Source: Homarus americanus
Taxonomy: Eukaryota > Arthropoda > Malacostraca > Decapoda > Nephropidae
DNA length: 64,000 nt
Reading direction: 5' to 3'
NCBI RefSeq assembly: GCF_018991925.1
Contig: NW_024720711.1
Span: 6,992,365 to 7,056,364 of the forward strand
Part shown: positions 1 through 11,100 of the stretch, piece after piece
Position numbering within the stretch: the first letter of the stretch is position 1
How the letters are laid out: the number at the start of each line of letters is the position of its first letter
Made by a program: the position numbers and the translations under genes
Notes under the pieces: model-generated
Database searches by the model: none
The model's input: the letters and a program-made list of their open reading frames with translations, nothing else
What the model was told of the DNA's origin: nothing

Positions 1-663
1 AAGTCTCATCGTATTGAAGGGGTTAAGTCATCGTATTGAGGGTTAAGTCATCGTATTGAAGGGGGTTAAGTCATCGTATTGAAGGGGTTAAGTCATCGTA
101 TTGAAGGGGGTTAAGTCTCATCGTATTGAAGGAGTTAAGTCATCGTATTGAGGGGATGCGTCATCGTATTCATGGGGTTAAGTCATCGTATTGAGGATTT
201 AGTCATCATGTTCATGATCATTGAGGGGTTAAGTCATCGTATTGAAGGGGTTAAGTCATCGTATTGAAGGGTTAAGTCATATTGAAGGGGTTAAGTCATC
301 GTATTCATGACGGGGTTAAGTCATCGTATTGAAGGGGTTGTCATCGTATTGAAGGGGTTAAGTCATCGTATTGAAGGGGTTAAGTCATCGTATTCATGGG
401 GTTAAGTCATCGTATTGAAGGGGTTAAGTCATCGTATTCAAGGGGTTAAGTCATCGTATTCAAGGGGTTAAGTCATCGTATTCAAGGGGTTAACTCTTCG
501 TATTCAAGGGGTGAAGTCATCGTATTCAAGGGGTTAAAGTCATATAAGGGGTTAAGTCATCGTATTGAAGGGGTTAACTCATCGTATTCAAGGGGTGAAG
601 TCATCGTATTCAAGGGGTTAAAGTCATCGTATTTAAGGGGTTAAAGTCATCGTATTCAAGGGG
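1..663. repeat. 22-bp satellite array (window edge)
   Basis: About 29 head-to-tail copies of a unit near 22 bp with core GTTAAGTCATCGTATTGA followed by a run of A and G. The left half mostly carries TTGAAGGGG and the right half TTCAAGGGG, so two subfamilies are sorted along the array. The array is cut by the window edge. Some units are shortened or have a one-base gap. A diverged relative lies at about 50.4-50.8 kb. Confidence 0.95.
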
Positions 664-1205
664 CTTCTGTGTTCATCAGCTATAAGCCAATCACAACTAG
701 ATGCCACATGTTGTCGAGAGTGTTCAGAGACTTTTGACCGTACCTGTACATTAATAATTATTGTAGAAAAAGTCTTCCCCCCTCCCCTCCCTCCCCCGTC
801 TTGGCTATCGTAGCGGGTGTGGAGGTCCCTCTCGACTCTCAGTAATCAAGAAAAAGAAAGTAAAAAATTCAGTTAATATGTTGACAGAAATTAGGATATA
901 TTTTTTTTTCTCTCTCAAGACGCCAAGATGAATTGTAGAATACTTCCTTCCCTTATCACTCCTTCCTTCCATTCGTTCCTCACTCGTCACTCCACTGCCT
1001 CCTTCGCAACTCTTTTCCCTCTCCCTCCTCCTCGTCACTCCTTCCCTCCCTCCCCTCGTCCCTTCCTCCCCGTTCTTCCCTTGTCTATCCCACCCTCCCT
1101 ACCTCCCTCCCACATCACAAATCTCCCTTTCCCCCCCCCACCCTCCCTTTCTACCCCTCTCTCATGTCACGTCTCTCCCTTTCTGCCCCTCCCCCCCCTC
1201 TTTTT
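664..1205. other. Short unique segment then pyrimidine-rich tract
   Basis: The first ~110 bases are of ordinary complexity. From about 775 and again from 940 the plus strand becomes CCTT/CTCC-rich. An open frame through this tract encodes only low-complexity Pro/Ser/Phe sequence and is not a gene. No RNA or regulatory feature was seen. Confidence 0.6.
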
Positions 1206-1440
1206 CTACCAGCCAGCCAACCAACAACATGAGCAACAACAACAACAACAACACCAACACAACAAAAACAGCAAACCCTATAGCAACAACAACAACAACA
1301 ACACCACAAAAATATTATCAAGAACAACAAAAACAAAAATAATAACTACAACAACAACAACATCAACACCACAAGAACATTATCAAGAACAACAACAAAC
1401 AAAAAATAACAACTACAACAGAGCAAAAGAACAACACTAA
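1206..1440. repeat. Degenerate (CAA)n tract
   Basis: CAA/AAC triplets mixed with ACC and AAA give Gln/Asn/Thr-rich translation in all frames. It is microsatellite-derived. There is no domain and no supported start. Confidence 0.8.
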
Positions 1441-1893
1441 ACAACAACAGCAAGAGGCCTCACCACTGCTCATCATAAATAAGTGAGTACCGGCATCATA
1501 CAATTTTTAAAACTTTGCCTGAACAACTTCTCAACTTTGACAATAACAGTTTCCTATACGACCAGAACAATCCGTCCTTCAGAGTCCGACGAGGCTTCGG
1601 CCCTCAACGATGTGAACGAACCAACTCCCTGTTTCATATCATTTCGCTTCTTTCGGTATTTTTTTTTTTTTTATACAATTCTTCATTTTCTTCCAATTCC
1701 TCTTTCGTTATTGAGGATTAAGGTTTAATGTTCTGTTATTTTCTTATTATTATTATTATTCCATTGTTTCGTGTTTGTTATCGTTTAATATGTAATAATT
1801 TCATCTTTTCCCTCCACCTCTGATCATCTTGGGTTAAAAAAAAGTACACTGCTTTTGCCTCTTTATTTTATGTAACACTTGATAGATGTGAAC

Positions 1894-1896
<3 letters not shown>
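1441..1896. other. AT-rich noncoding stretch
   Basis: Mixed sequence with a T run near 1660 and a short (ATT)n near 1745. Two short overlapping open frames end in the T run and have no recognisable domain. Confidence 0.5.

Positions 1897-1978
<82 letters not shown>
1897..1978. repeat. (TC)n microsatellite
   Basis: 82 bases of uninterrupted TC dinucleotide. Confidence 0.98.
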
Positions 1979-1981
<3 letters not shown>

Positions 1982-2082
1982 ACCTATATCATTTTAGCTT
2001 TTCACATTATCTTTAACTTTGTCTATTGATTTCCTTAAGAAGCTAACAAGTCGTGACTCCCAGAAGCTCAACGTGCCTTAGC

Positions 2083-2300
2083 TTAAGTGAACCAGTTAGA
2101 GAAGTTCTCTCATCTACAGTTGAAATCTACCTTAAGAATTTTTACCGTAGAAAAATTGTTCTTAAGTTTAGAATCCAAGTTTGTCTCGTAATTTAAGTGA
2201 ACCAGTTAGAGGCGTTCTCTGTCTTGTCCAGTTATAGGGGAAATTTAGCGTAAGAATACTTTTAGCCTAAGAAGTCTGTAATAGCAAAAGCCATAAATTT
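2083..2300. repeat. Diverged 110-bp tandem duplication
   Basis: The phrase AAGTGAACCAGTTAGAG occurs twice, 110 bases apart. Similar sequence follows each copy (CTACCTTAAGAAT-like, then GTAGAAAAA-like). This is an old direct duplication of noncoding sequence. Confidence 0.6.
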
Positions 2301-2323
2301 CTCCTTGCTGCATCAACCGTTCT

Positions 2324-2456
2324 AAGACCTCTATAACAGCCGCTGCAGCACCAAGACCTCTATAACAGCCGCTGCAGCACCAAGACCTCTATAACAGCCG
2401 CTGCAGCACCAAGACCTCTATAACAGCCGCTGCAGCACCAAGACCTCTATAACAGC
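2324..2456. repeat. 29-bp tandem repeat, 4.5 copies
   Basis: Four identical 29-bp units plus a partial fifth. Each unit contains CTCTATAACAGCCGCTGCAG, so a CTGCAG palindrome recurs every 29 bases. Near-perfect identity implies recent expansion. Confidence 0.97.
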
Positions 2457-2603
2457 GACAGCCAGTAGCGTCTCCTTGGCTGCACCAAAGCGGTAGTATC
2501 AGTAATCAATCTTTTGGGTGGTGGGGGAGGAGGAGGAAGAAGAGTAGGAGGAGGAAGGAGGGGGTAATTACAAGACTGCCGGGGTCCAGAGTTGATAACG
2601 GAG

Positions 2604-2634
<31 letters not shown>

Positions 2635-2901
2635 GTCTCTCTGCCTCCTTCAAGCCCACCGCCTCCTTCCCCCCACTGCCCACTCACCCCTCGCTCATTA
2701 ATTAGGGAAGAACCAGATTCATACCCAAGATTGTGAGGGCTCAAATGAGGAGATGGATGCTGTGAGGAAACCAACTCAAGATGAGGAAGAAGACATGGGT
2801 GGATGTTGTGAGAAAACTAAGATGAAAGGGGGAGGAGCTGGGGCAGGAGAAGGGAAGTGGTTTGTTCATGACAGCTCTCAGGGTTCAGAAGTGTTTAAAG
2901 T
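2457..2901. other. Mixed sequence with purine tract and (TC)n
   Basis: A GGA-rich tract lies near 2515-2570 and an interrupted (TC)n at about 2604-2642. The rest is ordinary sequence. Minus-strand open frames here are low complexity. Confidence 0.5.
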
Positions 2902-3175
2902 TTCGTTCGTTTGGATCAGAAACTCTCCAGAGGCTCGTTCGTTTAGCTCAGAAATGGCCCAAAGGTTCGTTCGTTTGGATCAGAAACTGTCCAGAGGCTC
3001 GTTCGTTTAGCTCAGAAATGACCCAAAGGTTCGTTCGTTTGGATCAGAAACTGTCTAAATATTCGTTCGTTTAGCTCAGAAATTGTCCAAAGGTTCGTTC
3101 GTTTAACACATTTTTCAGAATTTCGTTTCCTTTAGCTCAGAAACCATCAAAATTTTCGTTCGTTTAGCTCTACGC
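2902..3175. repeat. 33-bp tandem repeat
   Basis: About eight units with core TTCGTTCGTTTAGCTCAGAA. Units alternate TTAGCTCAG and TTGGATCAG. The period is a multiple of three, so two overlapping plus-strand frames stay open and translate as a repeated Phe-Val/Ser-Phe-rich motif. This is a repeat artefact, not a protein. Confidence 0.93.
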
Positions 3176-3324
3176 CTCTTAAAACTTTATAGAGGAGGTT
3201 TAAGAGTCGCCTCTCTTAGAGCAAAGAGTCTCTGTGGAGTTTCGCCGCCATTACGGACCCCATCTCTATACCAATGTCTGTGAGGGAGCCGGTTGAGGTG
3301 AGGTCTTCTGCGTTCACTAGTTAT

Positions 3325-3560
3325 AGAGGAGGTGATGGAAGGAGGGAGGGAGGGAGGGATGGATGAAGAAAGGGAGGGGTGGATGGAGGGAAGAACGGAT
3401 AGATTGAGAAAGGAAGGATGGAAGGAGGAATGTTTGGGAGGGAGATATGAAGGGCAGGCAGATGGGAGGGAGGTAGAAAAGGAAGGAGGGAATGAAGTAA
3501 GGAAGGGAGGTGGGAAGGAAGGAAGGAAGGGGTAGAGAGAGGGTGGGGGGGAAGCGAGTC
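3325..3560. repeat. GGA/GGAA purine tract
   Basis: Almost pure purine on the plus strand, (GGAGG)-like with GGAT insertions. Long translations on both strands are low complexity. Confidence 0.8.
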
Positions 3561-3635
3561 TCTCGAGAATGTGACGCCGCTTGGAAATCTTAGAGTAATG
3601 AGGTGCTGGTGGCCATGGCAGGTGAGATTCTACCA

Positions 3636-3850
3636 CGAATTCTGACATGATTTCTCCCATGAATTACCCTCTGAGTCCTCCCATGAATTCTCCCATGATT
3701 TTAAAGGTCAGAGGCATTACACTGGAAGGACATAGGTGTAAATAATAGATGAGAAAGGGAAGATTCTACCATGAATTCTCCTATAAAATCCCCCATGAAT
3801 TCTCCCCATGAGCTCTATATACCATAAATCCCCCCATGAATTCGGCTCCA
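3636..3850. repeat. Degenerate CCATGAATTC tandem repeat
   Basis: The motif TCCCATGAATTCTCCCATGA and variants (CCATGAATTC, CCATGAGCTC, CCATAAATCC) recurs with irregular spacing. The many GAATTC palindromes are a visible oddity. Confidence 0.7.
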
Positions 3851-3948
3851 GTTCTAATGGCATTCATGGTGGGTGTTTAAATGGCTCCGGATTACGGTGT
3901 TTGTGCTTTTAAATAGTATAGGAAAAATGTAGTTGGTTTAAGGAAGAT

Positions 3949-4046
3949 TTTTGTGTTTGGATTAGGGAGTGTTTGTGTTTGGATTAGGGAGTGTGTTTGT
4001 GTTCGGATTAGTCAAAGTAAATTCTACGTAATAAAAAAACAAAAAC

Positions 4047-4100
<54 letters not shown>
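3949..4100. repeat. 22-bp short tandem plus (GT)n
   Basis: Three units of TTTGTGTTTGGATTAGGGAG lie at about 3949-4012. After a short AT-rich spacer, 51 bases of GT dinucleotide run from 4050. Confidence 0.9.
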
Positions 4101-4103
<3 letters not shown>

Positions 4104-4439
4104 ATCTAAAGACATAATCAGGATCGCCTTAAAATTCCTAATATGTATCGTATATGTAATTATGTATATAACGTGCTAATATAGGTTCAGAAATAACTTA
4201 AAAATACACATATATACTGTATCCGATGTCCCTCTACAAAACTATTGTATATAAAGGAATTTCTGCCTTTGTCCGACACATTCCTTTAGCTGTAGATGTC
4301 ATTAGCGGAAGGTAAGTGTTATAGCCCGGAGAACCACAGATCGCCACCAGCCCTCAGAACCCCGCAGTCATTCCCCAGTCGTGTTCCTGCCACTAGCTGT
4401 CGATGACGTCAGAGATTACCCCAACACACGAAATATGGG
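4101..4439 (+). other. Unique AT-rich stretch with candidate microexon
   Basis: Ordinary-complexity sequence. Bases 4290-4311 are bracketed by a good acceptor (pyrimidine-rich CATTCCTTTAG) and a perfect GTAAGTG donor. One of three frames is open across these 22 bases (VDVISG). This is splice-signal evidence only; no neighbouring exon was identified. Confidence 0.2.
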
Positions 4440-4645
4440 AAGAAGCGGGTGGTGGGTGCACCTGGTGAGGGAGAGGGGGTGATGGGTTGTGTTGGAGGGA
4501 TGGGGATGTATTGTGTGGTGAAGGGAGGTGTTGTGGTATGTAAGGGGGAGGTGGTGTAGTGTGTTGAGGAGAGGGGTATGGGGAAGGTGTTGTGATGTGT
4601 GGAGAGGTGTTGTAGTGTATAGAAGGTGTGTGTGTGTGTGTGTGT
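4440..4645. repeat. GGTGTTGTG-rich degenerate repeat
   Basis: G/T-rich irregular tandem repeat with phrases such as GGAGAGGTGTTGTAGTGT, ending in a short (GT)n. Confidence 0.7.
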
Positions 4646-4764
4646 AGACGGCCGCTCATAAAACAGATCCTCATCACATCTTCTGTGAGTTTGGACACAA
4701 CCGCGGAATTTTGTCACAAGACCCAGTCATCAGATTCTCAAGAGGTCCCCAAACACCCCTCCTC

Positions 4765-4840
4765 CTTTTTATTCATTTATTTATTTATGTATTTATTTAT
4801 TTACCTTTTTCTTTATTTATTTACCTTTATTTATTTACCA
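4765..4840. repeat. (TTTA)n microsatellite
   Basis: Imperfect ATTT tetranucleotides with CCTTTT interruptions. Confidence 0.9.
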
Positions 4841-5135
4841 TGAGGGTTCAGACTACCTTCTTGACCTAAATACAATACTAAGGAAGAATTGATCGTGTCT
4901 CCGTATCAGAGCTGGACCAACGTGTCTCCCCTAACTGTATAAACATTACTGGGAGAATAATGACGATTTCTCCCTGTGATCTCCAAGTACTGTAATGTGT
5001 ATCTGTGTTTCTCCTTAACCACATCTAGGGAGAATACTAGGGGGAGAACACCAGGGGAAAACACTAGGGGGAGGGGGAGAATACCAGACTTAGAGATAAA
5101 ACACAAGAGAACACCATGGGAGAACACCTGCCCCC
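4841..5135. other. Noncoding with short GGGAGAACACC repeats
   Basis: From about 5026, phrases like GGGAGAACACCAGGGG and GGGAGAATACTAGGGG recur every 16-20 bases. The part before is unremarkable. Confidence 0.6.

Positions 5136-5226
<91 letters not shown>
5136..5226. repeat. Compound (GA)n(CA)n microsatellite
   Basis: About 59 bases of GA with one AAA interruption, then a TAC switch into about 31 bases of CA. Confidence 0.97.
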
Positions 5227-5229
<3 letters not shown>

Positions 5230-5410
5230 CAGTAGGCCTAGCAAACCTTATCGACATCAGTTCTGGTCATTATAACACGATGAGTTATTGGTGTCGTGGG
5301 TGTTATCTTGGTGGCTTTCGGTACATAGGGTTGTTATCTTCACCATCAGGAGGCCAGGAGGCATGTATCACTCCCTGCTGTGTCTGTCTACGATGTACAC
5401 CTTCGCCACT

Positions 5411-6385
5411 AACTCTTGTAGGGGTCGGGGAAGGGTAGGGGGGTGATGGAGGTAGTGAGCTTGAGGGGGAGAAGTGGAGGGTGATGAGAGTTGGGTTAGT
5501 GGTGGAGGGAATGTGGTGGAGAGGGTTAGTGTGGTGGAGGGGGAGTAGTGGTGGAGGGGGTTAGTGGTGGAAGGTGGGGTTAGTGGTGGAGGTAGTGGTG
5601 GAGGGGGCGTTAGTGGTGGAGGGGGTAGTGGTGGAAGGGGTGGTGGTGGAGAGGGGGGCAGTGGTGGTGGAGGTGGGGTTGAGTGGTGGGTGGGGGTAGT
5701 GGTGGAAGGTGGGGTTGGTGGGTGGAGGGGTAGTGGGTGGTGGGGGTGTTGGTGGTGGAAAGGGGGTGGTGGTGGAGGGGGTAGTGGTGGAGAGGGGTTG
5801 AGTGGTGGAGGGGGGTAGTGTGGTGGAAGGTGGGGTTAGTGGTGGAGGGAGTAGTGGTGGAAGGGGGTAGTGGTGGAGGGTAGTAGTGGAGGGATTAGTG
5901 GTGGAGGGGGTAGTGGTGGAAGGTGGGGTTAGTGGTGGAGGTGAAGGTGGTGGAGGGGTAGTGGTGGAGGTAGTGGTGGAGAGGGGCAGTGGTGGAAGGT
6001 GGGTGGTGGTGGAAGGTGGGGTTAGTGGTGGAGGAGGGGAGTGAAGTGGTGGAAGGGTAGTGGTGGGAGAGGTAGTGGTGGAGAGGGGCAGTGGTGAAGG
6101 TGGGATTTTAGTGGTGGAGAGGGTAGTGGTGGAAGGTGGGTTAGTGGTGGAGGGTGTGGGTGGAGGGGTGTTAGTAGTGGTGGAAGGTGAGTGGTGGAAG
6201 GGTAGTGGTGGAGGGTAGTGGTGGAAGGTGGGGTTAATGGTGGAGGGTAGTGGTGCTGGAGGGGGTGTTAGTGGTGGAAGGGGGAGTGAGTGGTGGAAGG
6301 GGGGTAGTGGTGGAGGGGGTGTTAGTGGTGGAAGGGGGTAGTGGTGGAAGGGGGTTAGTGGTGGAAGGTGGGGTTAGTGGTGGAG
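5411..6385. repeat. G-rich minisatellite, ~1 kb
   Basis: Variable units of roughly 15-18 bp built from GTTAGTGGTGGAGGGGG and TAGTGGTGGAAGGTGGG. The plus strand is nearly C-free and has frequent runs of three or more G, giving many possible G-quadruplexes. One frame reads as a Gly/Val/Trp repeat and is not a gene. Confidence 0.95.
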
Positions 6386-6504
6386 AATAACAGGTGAGGG
6401 AAATCATAATGTGTGTGTGTGTGTGTGTCTGTCACTCAGGTGTTCCTTCTGCACCACAAAGTCAATATATATCTCCGGTTTGTCAGAGAAGATTAAATTA
6501 GTTT

Positions 6505-6680
6505 AGCGTTAGGTTAGATTAGGTTAGGTTAGGTTAGGTTAGGTTAGGTTAGGTTAGGTTAGGTTGGGTTAGAGTAGCTTAGGTTACAATAGATTAGTGT
6601 TAGATTATGTTCGCGTTAGATTAGCGTAAATTAGATTAGCGTTCGTAGGTGTTAGATTAAGTTAGGTTAGATTAAAGCTA
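6505..6680. repeat. Interstitial telomere-type TTAGG block
   Basis: A perfect run of about nine TTAGG pentamers (6519-6565) is followed by decaying variants (TTGGG, TTAGAG, TTAGATTAGCG) to about 6680. TTAGG is the usual arthropod telomere unit. The flanks are not telomeric, so this is an internal copy. Confidence 0.9.
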
Positions 6681-6874
6681 TGGTGGTTAATCTTAAGGTG
6701 AAATAAACTGGGGGTGTTGATCTTCGTGTGATATCATTCATGTATATATTTAGAATTCTTGGAGTGGCCGGATGTGTTTGTTTGTTCGTTTGTTTGTTTG
6801 TGGGATTACTGGGTGGATTATGTGTTGTGTGTACCGTGATTGTATGTACTCAGGAGTCCCGTGGCGAGGGGGCG

Positions 6875-6909
6875 GAGAGAGAGAGAGAGAGAGAGAGAGA
6901 TAATCTGTC

Positions 6910-6954
<45 letters not shown>
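6875..6954. repeat. (GA)n and (GT)n microsatellites
   Basis: 27 bases of GA, a 9-base spacer, then 44 bases of GT with one GC variant. A short (TTTG)n lies just upstream near 6777-6800. Confidence 0.95.
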
Positions 6955-6957
<3 letters not shown>

Positions 6958-7205
6958 TCACCAACCCTAAAATCATGCTGTATTGTCTTAAAACTAACCT
7001 AAAATGACCTAATATAATCTTTACGGTAAACAAACTCATTAATACATCGTTCTATTGGTTGTTTGTTAATGTTTTTATTTGTATTTTGATCTGAATGTTT
7101 GTTTGTATCGCTGTGAATGTTGTGCTTGTATGTTCACTTTGTAATGTATAGTGTCTGGACTTTATATATGTCATGTTTTTTTACAATGATTCGGTCTTTA
7201 TTAAT

Positions 7206-7258
<53 letters not shown>

Positions 7259-7379
7259 CTACAGGTATACTTGCTTTCGTGAATAAATACAATTAGTGTT
7301 TCGATATTTCAAGCACTGTTTACTGCATGCCTCTGATTACCGACCTCGCTCTATTTTTCTGTGCTACCTCTGTAAACAC
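6955..7379. repeat. AT-rich noncoding with (CA)n at 7209-7256
   Basis: Contains a 48-base CA run. The sequence on either side is AT-rich and shows no gene signal. Confidence 0.8.
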
Positions 7380-8009
7380 GACGGCAAGGGGAAGAGGGAG
7401 GGGAGGGGAAGAGGGGAAAGGAGGGGAAGGGAAGTGTAGAGGCGATGGAAGATGGGTTGGGAAAGAGGGGAGGGGTAGGGAAGGGTTGGGAATGTAGGAG
7501 GGGAAAGGAAGGGGTAAGAGATGGGAGGGAAGAGTGGTTGGGAAAAGGAGAAGAGGGGAAGGGGGAGAGGGTAGAAAAGGGAGATGAGAGGGGAAGGGAA
7601 AGGATAGGGGTGATAAGTGGATAAGGAGGGAAAGAGAGAGAGAGGAGGTGGGTATTGAAGATTGAAGGGAAAGGGTGACGGGAAGGTTATGATGGAAGGG
7701 AAGAGTGGGATGGGTGAGGGGAAGAGGGCGAACTGGGTAACAAGACTTAGCCAGAGAATGAAGGAATGGGAAGGAGGAAGGACGAAGGGAATGAAAGAAA
7801 GCAAAGAATGTAGGCAGATGGATAAAACTGGGACTGGGGTGGAAGATGGAAGAGGAAGAGAAGGAGGACGGAGGGAGGGATAAGAGAAGATCAGCTTGGA
7901 TGAAGGAAACATTAAGAGGATGAAAAACAGAGTGAAAGAGAAACGTAGATAAATGAAGAATAAAAGGAAAGAGAGATAACAGGAGGATAGAATTAACAAA
8001 ATAATGCTA

Positions 8010-8056
<47 letters not shown>
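7380..8056. repeat. Long purine tract ending in (GA)n
   Basis: About 600 bases of GGGAAG/GGGGAAG-type purine-rich sequence, then (AG)n at 8016-8056. The 211-codon minus-strand frame is Pro/Ser/Leu/Phe low complexity from the complementary pyrimidines. Confidence 0.85.
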
Positions 8057-8058
<2 letters not shown>

Positions 8059-8499
8059 ATTATGGTTTGCTCCAGTATCTCAGGAATCAAGGGGCGGTCC
8101 ACTCTACCACCCCCACTGAGTCAGTCACCAACACCCTTACCTGCTCCTAATTCACCCCTAGACCTCCCCTTCCCTTCCCTTCTCCCTTCCTTATGGGGCT
8201 TGGAAGTGATGGGATAGGAAGGGGGTAATAGGGTGGTTTGTTTGAAGAGAAGGGAATCGGATTTTTTGATGGGATAGGGTGGTGATGGGACAGTATTTGT
8301 GATGGAAAGTGTGTATGTGTGTATGGTGGGACAGTAGTGATGGGAAGTAGTGTGTGAAGGGACAGTAATGGTGAAAGGACAGTGAAGGGGAAAACGAGAC
8401 CAGGATAGTGATGGGAGGGGCAAGTGGTGATGGGAAATGCCAGTGGCCTCAAAGCATTGAACAGAAGATGATGGGTTGATGGGCGTCTCCCCCTTCCTT
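8057..8499. other. Mixed noncoding, GGGACAGT-rich
   Basis: Between about 8270 and 8430 the phrase GATGGGACAGTA recurs loosely, suggesting a decayed minisatellite. The rest is unremarkable. Confidence 0.5.
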
Positions 8500-8765
8500 T
8501 ATATAGAGACAGAGGAAGGGAGGAGAAGGAGTAACGATAGGAAGACGAAAGAGAAGAAGAAGAGACGAAAGGAGAGGAAAAAGGAGACGAAAAGTAGATA
8601 GGGGGATAGGAAGAAGAAGAAAAACAAGGACAAAGAGACGAAGCAATGAAAGAAAGAGTAATAAGAGGAAGAAGAAAAAGAAGACGAAAGGCTGAACGGA
8701 AGGAATGAAGGAAGGGAAAGAAGGAATGAAGGAAGAAGAAGACACCGAATAACAAGGAAATAAGG
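8500..8765. repeat. GAA/GAAG purine tract
   Basis: About 265 bases, nearly all purine on the plus strand (GAAGAAG, GAGACGAAAG). Three overlapping minus-strand frames are low complexity. Confidence 0.85.
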
Positions 8766-9297
<532 letters not shown>

Positions 9298-9604
9298 CCT
9301 TATTCCATTTTGTTTTCATTTACATTTTTCAGCGTTAATTCATTTCTTCAGGTGATTATCTTCGTTTGTATCTTCACTTATTTATCCATTTTATTATTAT
9401 TTTATTTATTTACACGTCTTATATTTTTTGTCATTTTTTATTGTATTAACAATTTAGATTATAATTAATTGTTTTTAATTAATTAACTTTTACATTATTA
9501 TCTACTCCCGTACCCTGGAGGCAAAAAAACGCATTATCAACACACACACACACACACACACACACTTTTTCTTTCTTGACCTTCAAAAATAAATTGTTGG
9601 CCAT

Positions 9605-9639
<35 letters not shown>

Positions 9640-9784
9640 TTATCTATTAATTTCTTCAACTCTTGTCGCCATTGTATACGACAACAACAATGTACAGGCC
9701 GCCTCTCCAGGGTAACTTTTCTATGGTGATGAGAGGGCTGTTGAATATTACCCCGGTATAGTTGTTCAATATGGTGGTCGACTA
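9298..9784. other. AT-rich stretch with (AC)n and (GT)n
   Basis: T/A-rich sequence to 9539, (AC)n at 9540-9565, (GT)n at 9609-9637, then about 140 bases of ordinary sequence. The facing AC and GT runs, 43 bases apart, could pair as a stem. Confidence 0.7.
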
Positions 9785-10022
9785 GACGGAGGTGGGGGCG
9801 TCGGGGGGTGAGGGGGAGTTGGGGGAGGTGGGGGATAAGGGAGAGTTGTGGGGTTGAGGGGGGACTGTGGGGTGTAGAGGAGAAGTTGTGGGAGCTGGGG
9901 GTGAGGTGGGAGTTAATGGGGAGATGGGTCTGCTGTGAGAGACTTGATGGGGTGGTTGGGAGAGAAACGAGCGTTGAGGGAGAAGAGAGAGAGAGAACAG
10001 CACTAAAACAGATAGATGAACA

Positions 10023-10057
<35 letters not shown>
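9785..10057. repeat. G-rich GGGGGAGTTG repeat and (AC)n
   Basis: Irregular G-rich units (GTGGGGGTTGAGGGGG-like) run to about 9990. A 35-base AC run lies at 10023-10057. Confidence 0.8.
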
Positions 10058-10060
<3 letters not shown>

Positions 10061-10192
10061 GTTTACAGTCTATACCAGCACAACATTACCAAGGGACAAT
10101 ATCAACGTACCCCCCACCTTACTGTTAATGAGATGATTTACTTACCATCTCCTGTTACGGTGAGGCCCTGGTTACCTGAGACCTGGCTTACC

Positions 10193-10234
<42 letters not shown>

Positions 10235-10395
10235 GTGTAAGGATCCTCCGCCGCGCCTAATTAAGTTTGAGTGATCATTACGTCAATTTAATCTTGGAAA
10301 AATTAATCACGTTTTGATTTACATCATGAGAAATGTTTCCAATCATGGCCAGGCTACGGGGAATTAGTTACCTGTAACCCGACACCTGACCACTT
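10058..10395 (-). other. Unique stretch with (GT)n and a weak microexon candidate
   Basis: On the minus strand, bases 10175 to 10146 sit between GTCTCAG and GTAAGTAAATC. Only one phase is open (NQGLTVTGD). A 38-base GT run at 10194-10231 lies just upstream of the acceptor on that strand, so the polypyrimidine tract is poor. 10232-10395 shows nothing else. Confidence 0.15.
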
Positions 10396-10720
10396 AACTC
10401 ACTTGCCCAGGTGATGTCTAACTAACTCGCACACTCTACATACAACAGGTGATACTAACTAACTAATTCTACATACAACAGGTAACACTAACTAATTCTA
10501 CAACAAGTAGTGATGCTAACTAATTATCTAGCTCAAGATACCTGGTGAAGTCTAACTAACTCATTAACACTAAAATGGTAATGTCTAACCAATTAACAAT
10601 TTCTCAATATGGTAAGTCATTATACTCAAGATGTCTAGTTATGTTACTCAAGGTGGTTATGCTGTACTCAAGATGTTTCAAGTTGTAATCAAGATGTTTC
10701 ATGTTGTACTCAGGATGTTA
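10396..10720. repeat. Degenerate CTAACTAACT / ACTCAAGATG repeats
   Basis: The first part repeats ACTAACTAATTCTACATACA with spacing near 40. The second part (about 10620-10720) repeats TGTACTCAAGATGTTTCA with spacing near 25. Confidence 0.75.
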
Positions 10721-10737
10721 TTGGCTTGACAGATCTT

Positions 10738-10925
10738 AGGGGTAGTGGCGATACTAAGCTTTCGTTGTACACGGTGGCAGCGTGGCCGGCATTGCATCTA
10801 ACCTCACCTCACTTAGCCTTCACTTCCCCATCTATAAAGTCAGTTACCCATTCACAGCTGGGTCTACTGGGGGTGCGACCTTTAGAATAGGAGATGGGAA
10901 TTGTATCCACTCCGCCACCACCCCG
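10738..10925 (-). mobile_element. tRNA-derived SINE copy 1
   Basis: Read on the minus strand, it starts with GGTGGTGGCGGAGTGG, a good tRNA/Pol III A-box (TGGCGGAGTGG). A B-box-like segment follows (AGGTCGCACCC, weakened), then CCCAGCTGTG, GGGGAAGTGAAGG, CCGGCCACGCTGCC and GTGTACAACGAA, ending near CACTACCCCTAAG. The same ordered motifs occur near 21.7, 37.6 and 52.3 kb, which defines a dispersed family of about 190 bp. This copy retains head and tail; no clear target-site duplication was found. Confidence 0.8.
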
Positions 10926-11100
10926 CTATGGGTCAGGTAACAAGGCCATTAAGTAGTAAAGACAAGAGGTCAGACAAGCTCGCTATATAACTCATTGAGT
11001 ATCTTGGGTTAGTTAAACACTTGGATGAAGACACCGGGTGAAGGAGTTAACTCACAGGAAACTCTTCATAACTTGATAAAAATCCGCTGTTACGTTTCTT
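10926..11100. other. Short unique spacer
   Basis: Ordinary sequence between the SINE and the C-rich repeat; nothing recognised. Confidence 0.4.

Noticed and set aside
928..1440. 170-residue frame ending in a Gln/Asn-rich tail (prion-like)
   Set aside because: The first half is from a pyrimidine tract and the second from (CAA)n; no non-repetitive segment or start signal supports it.
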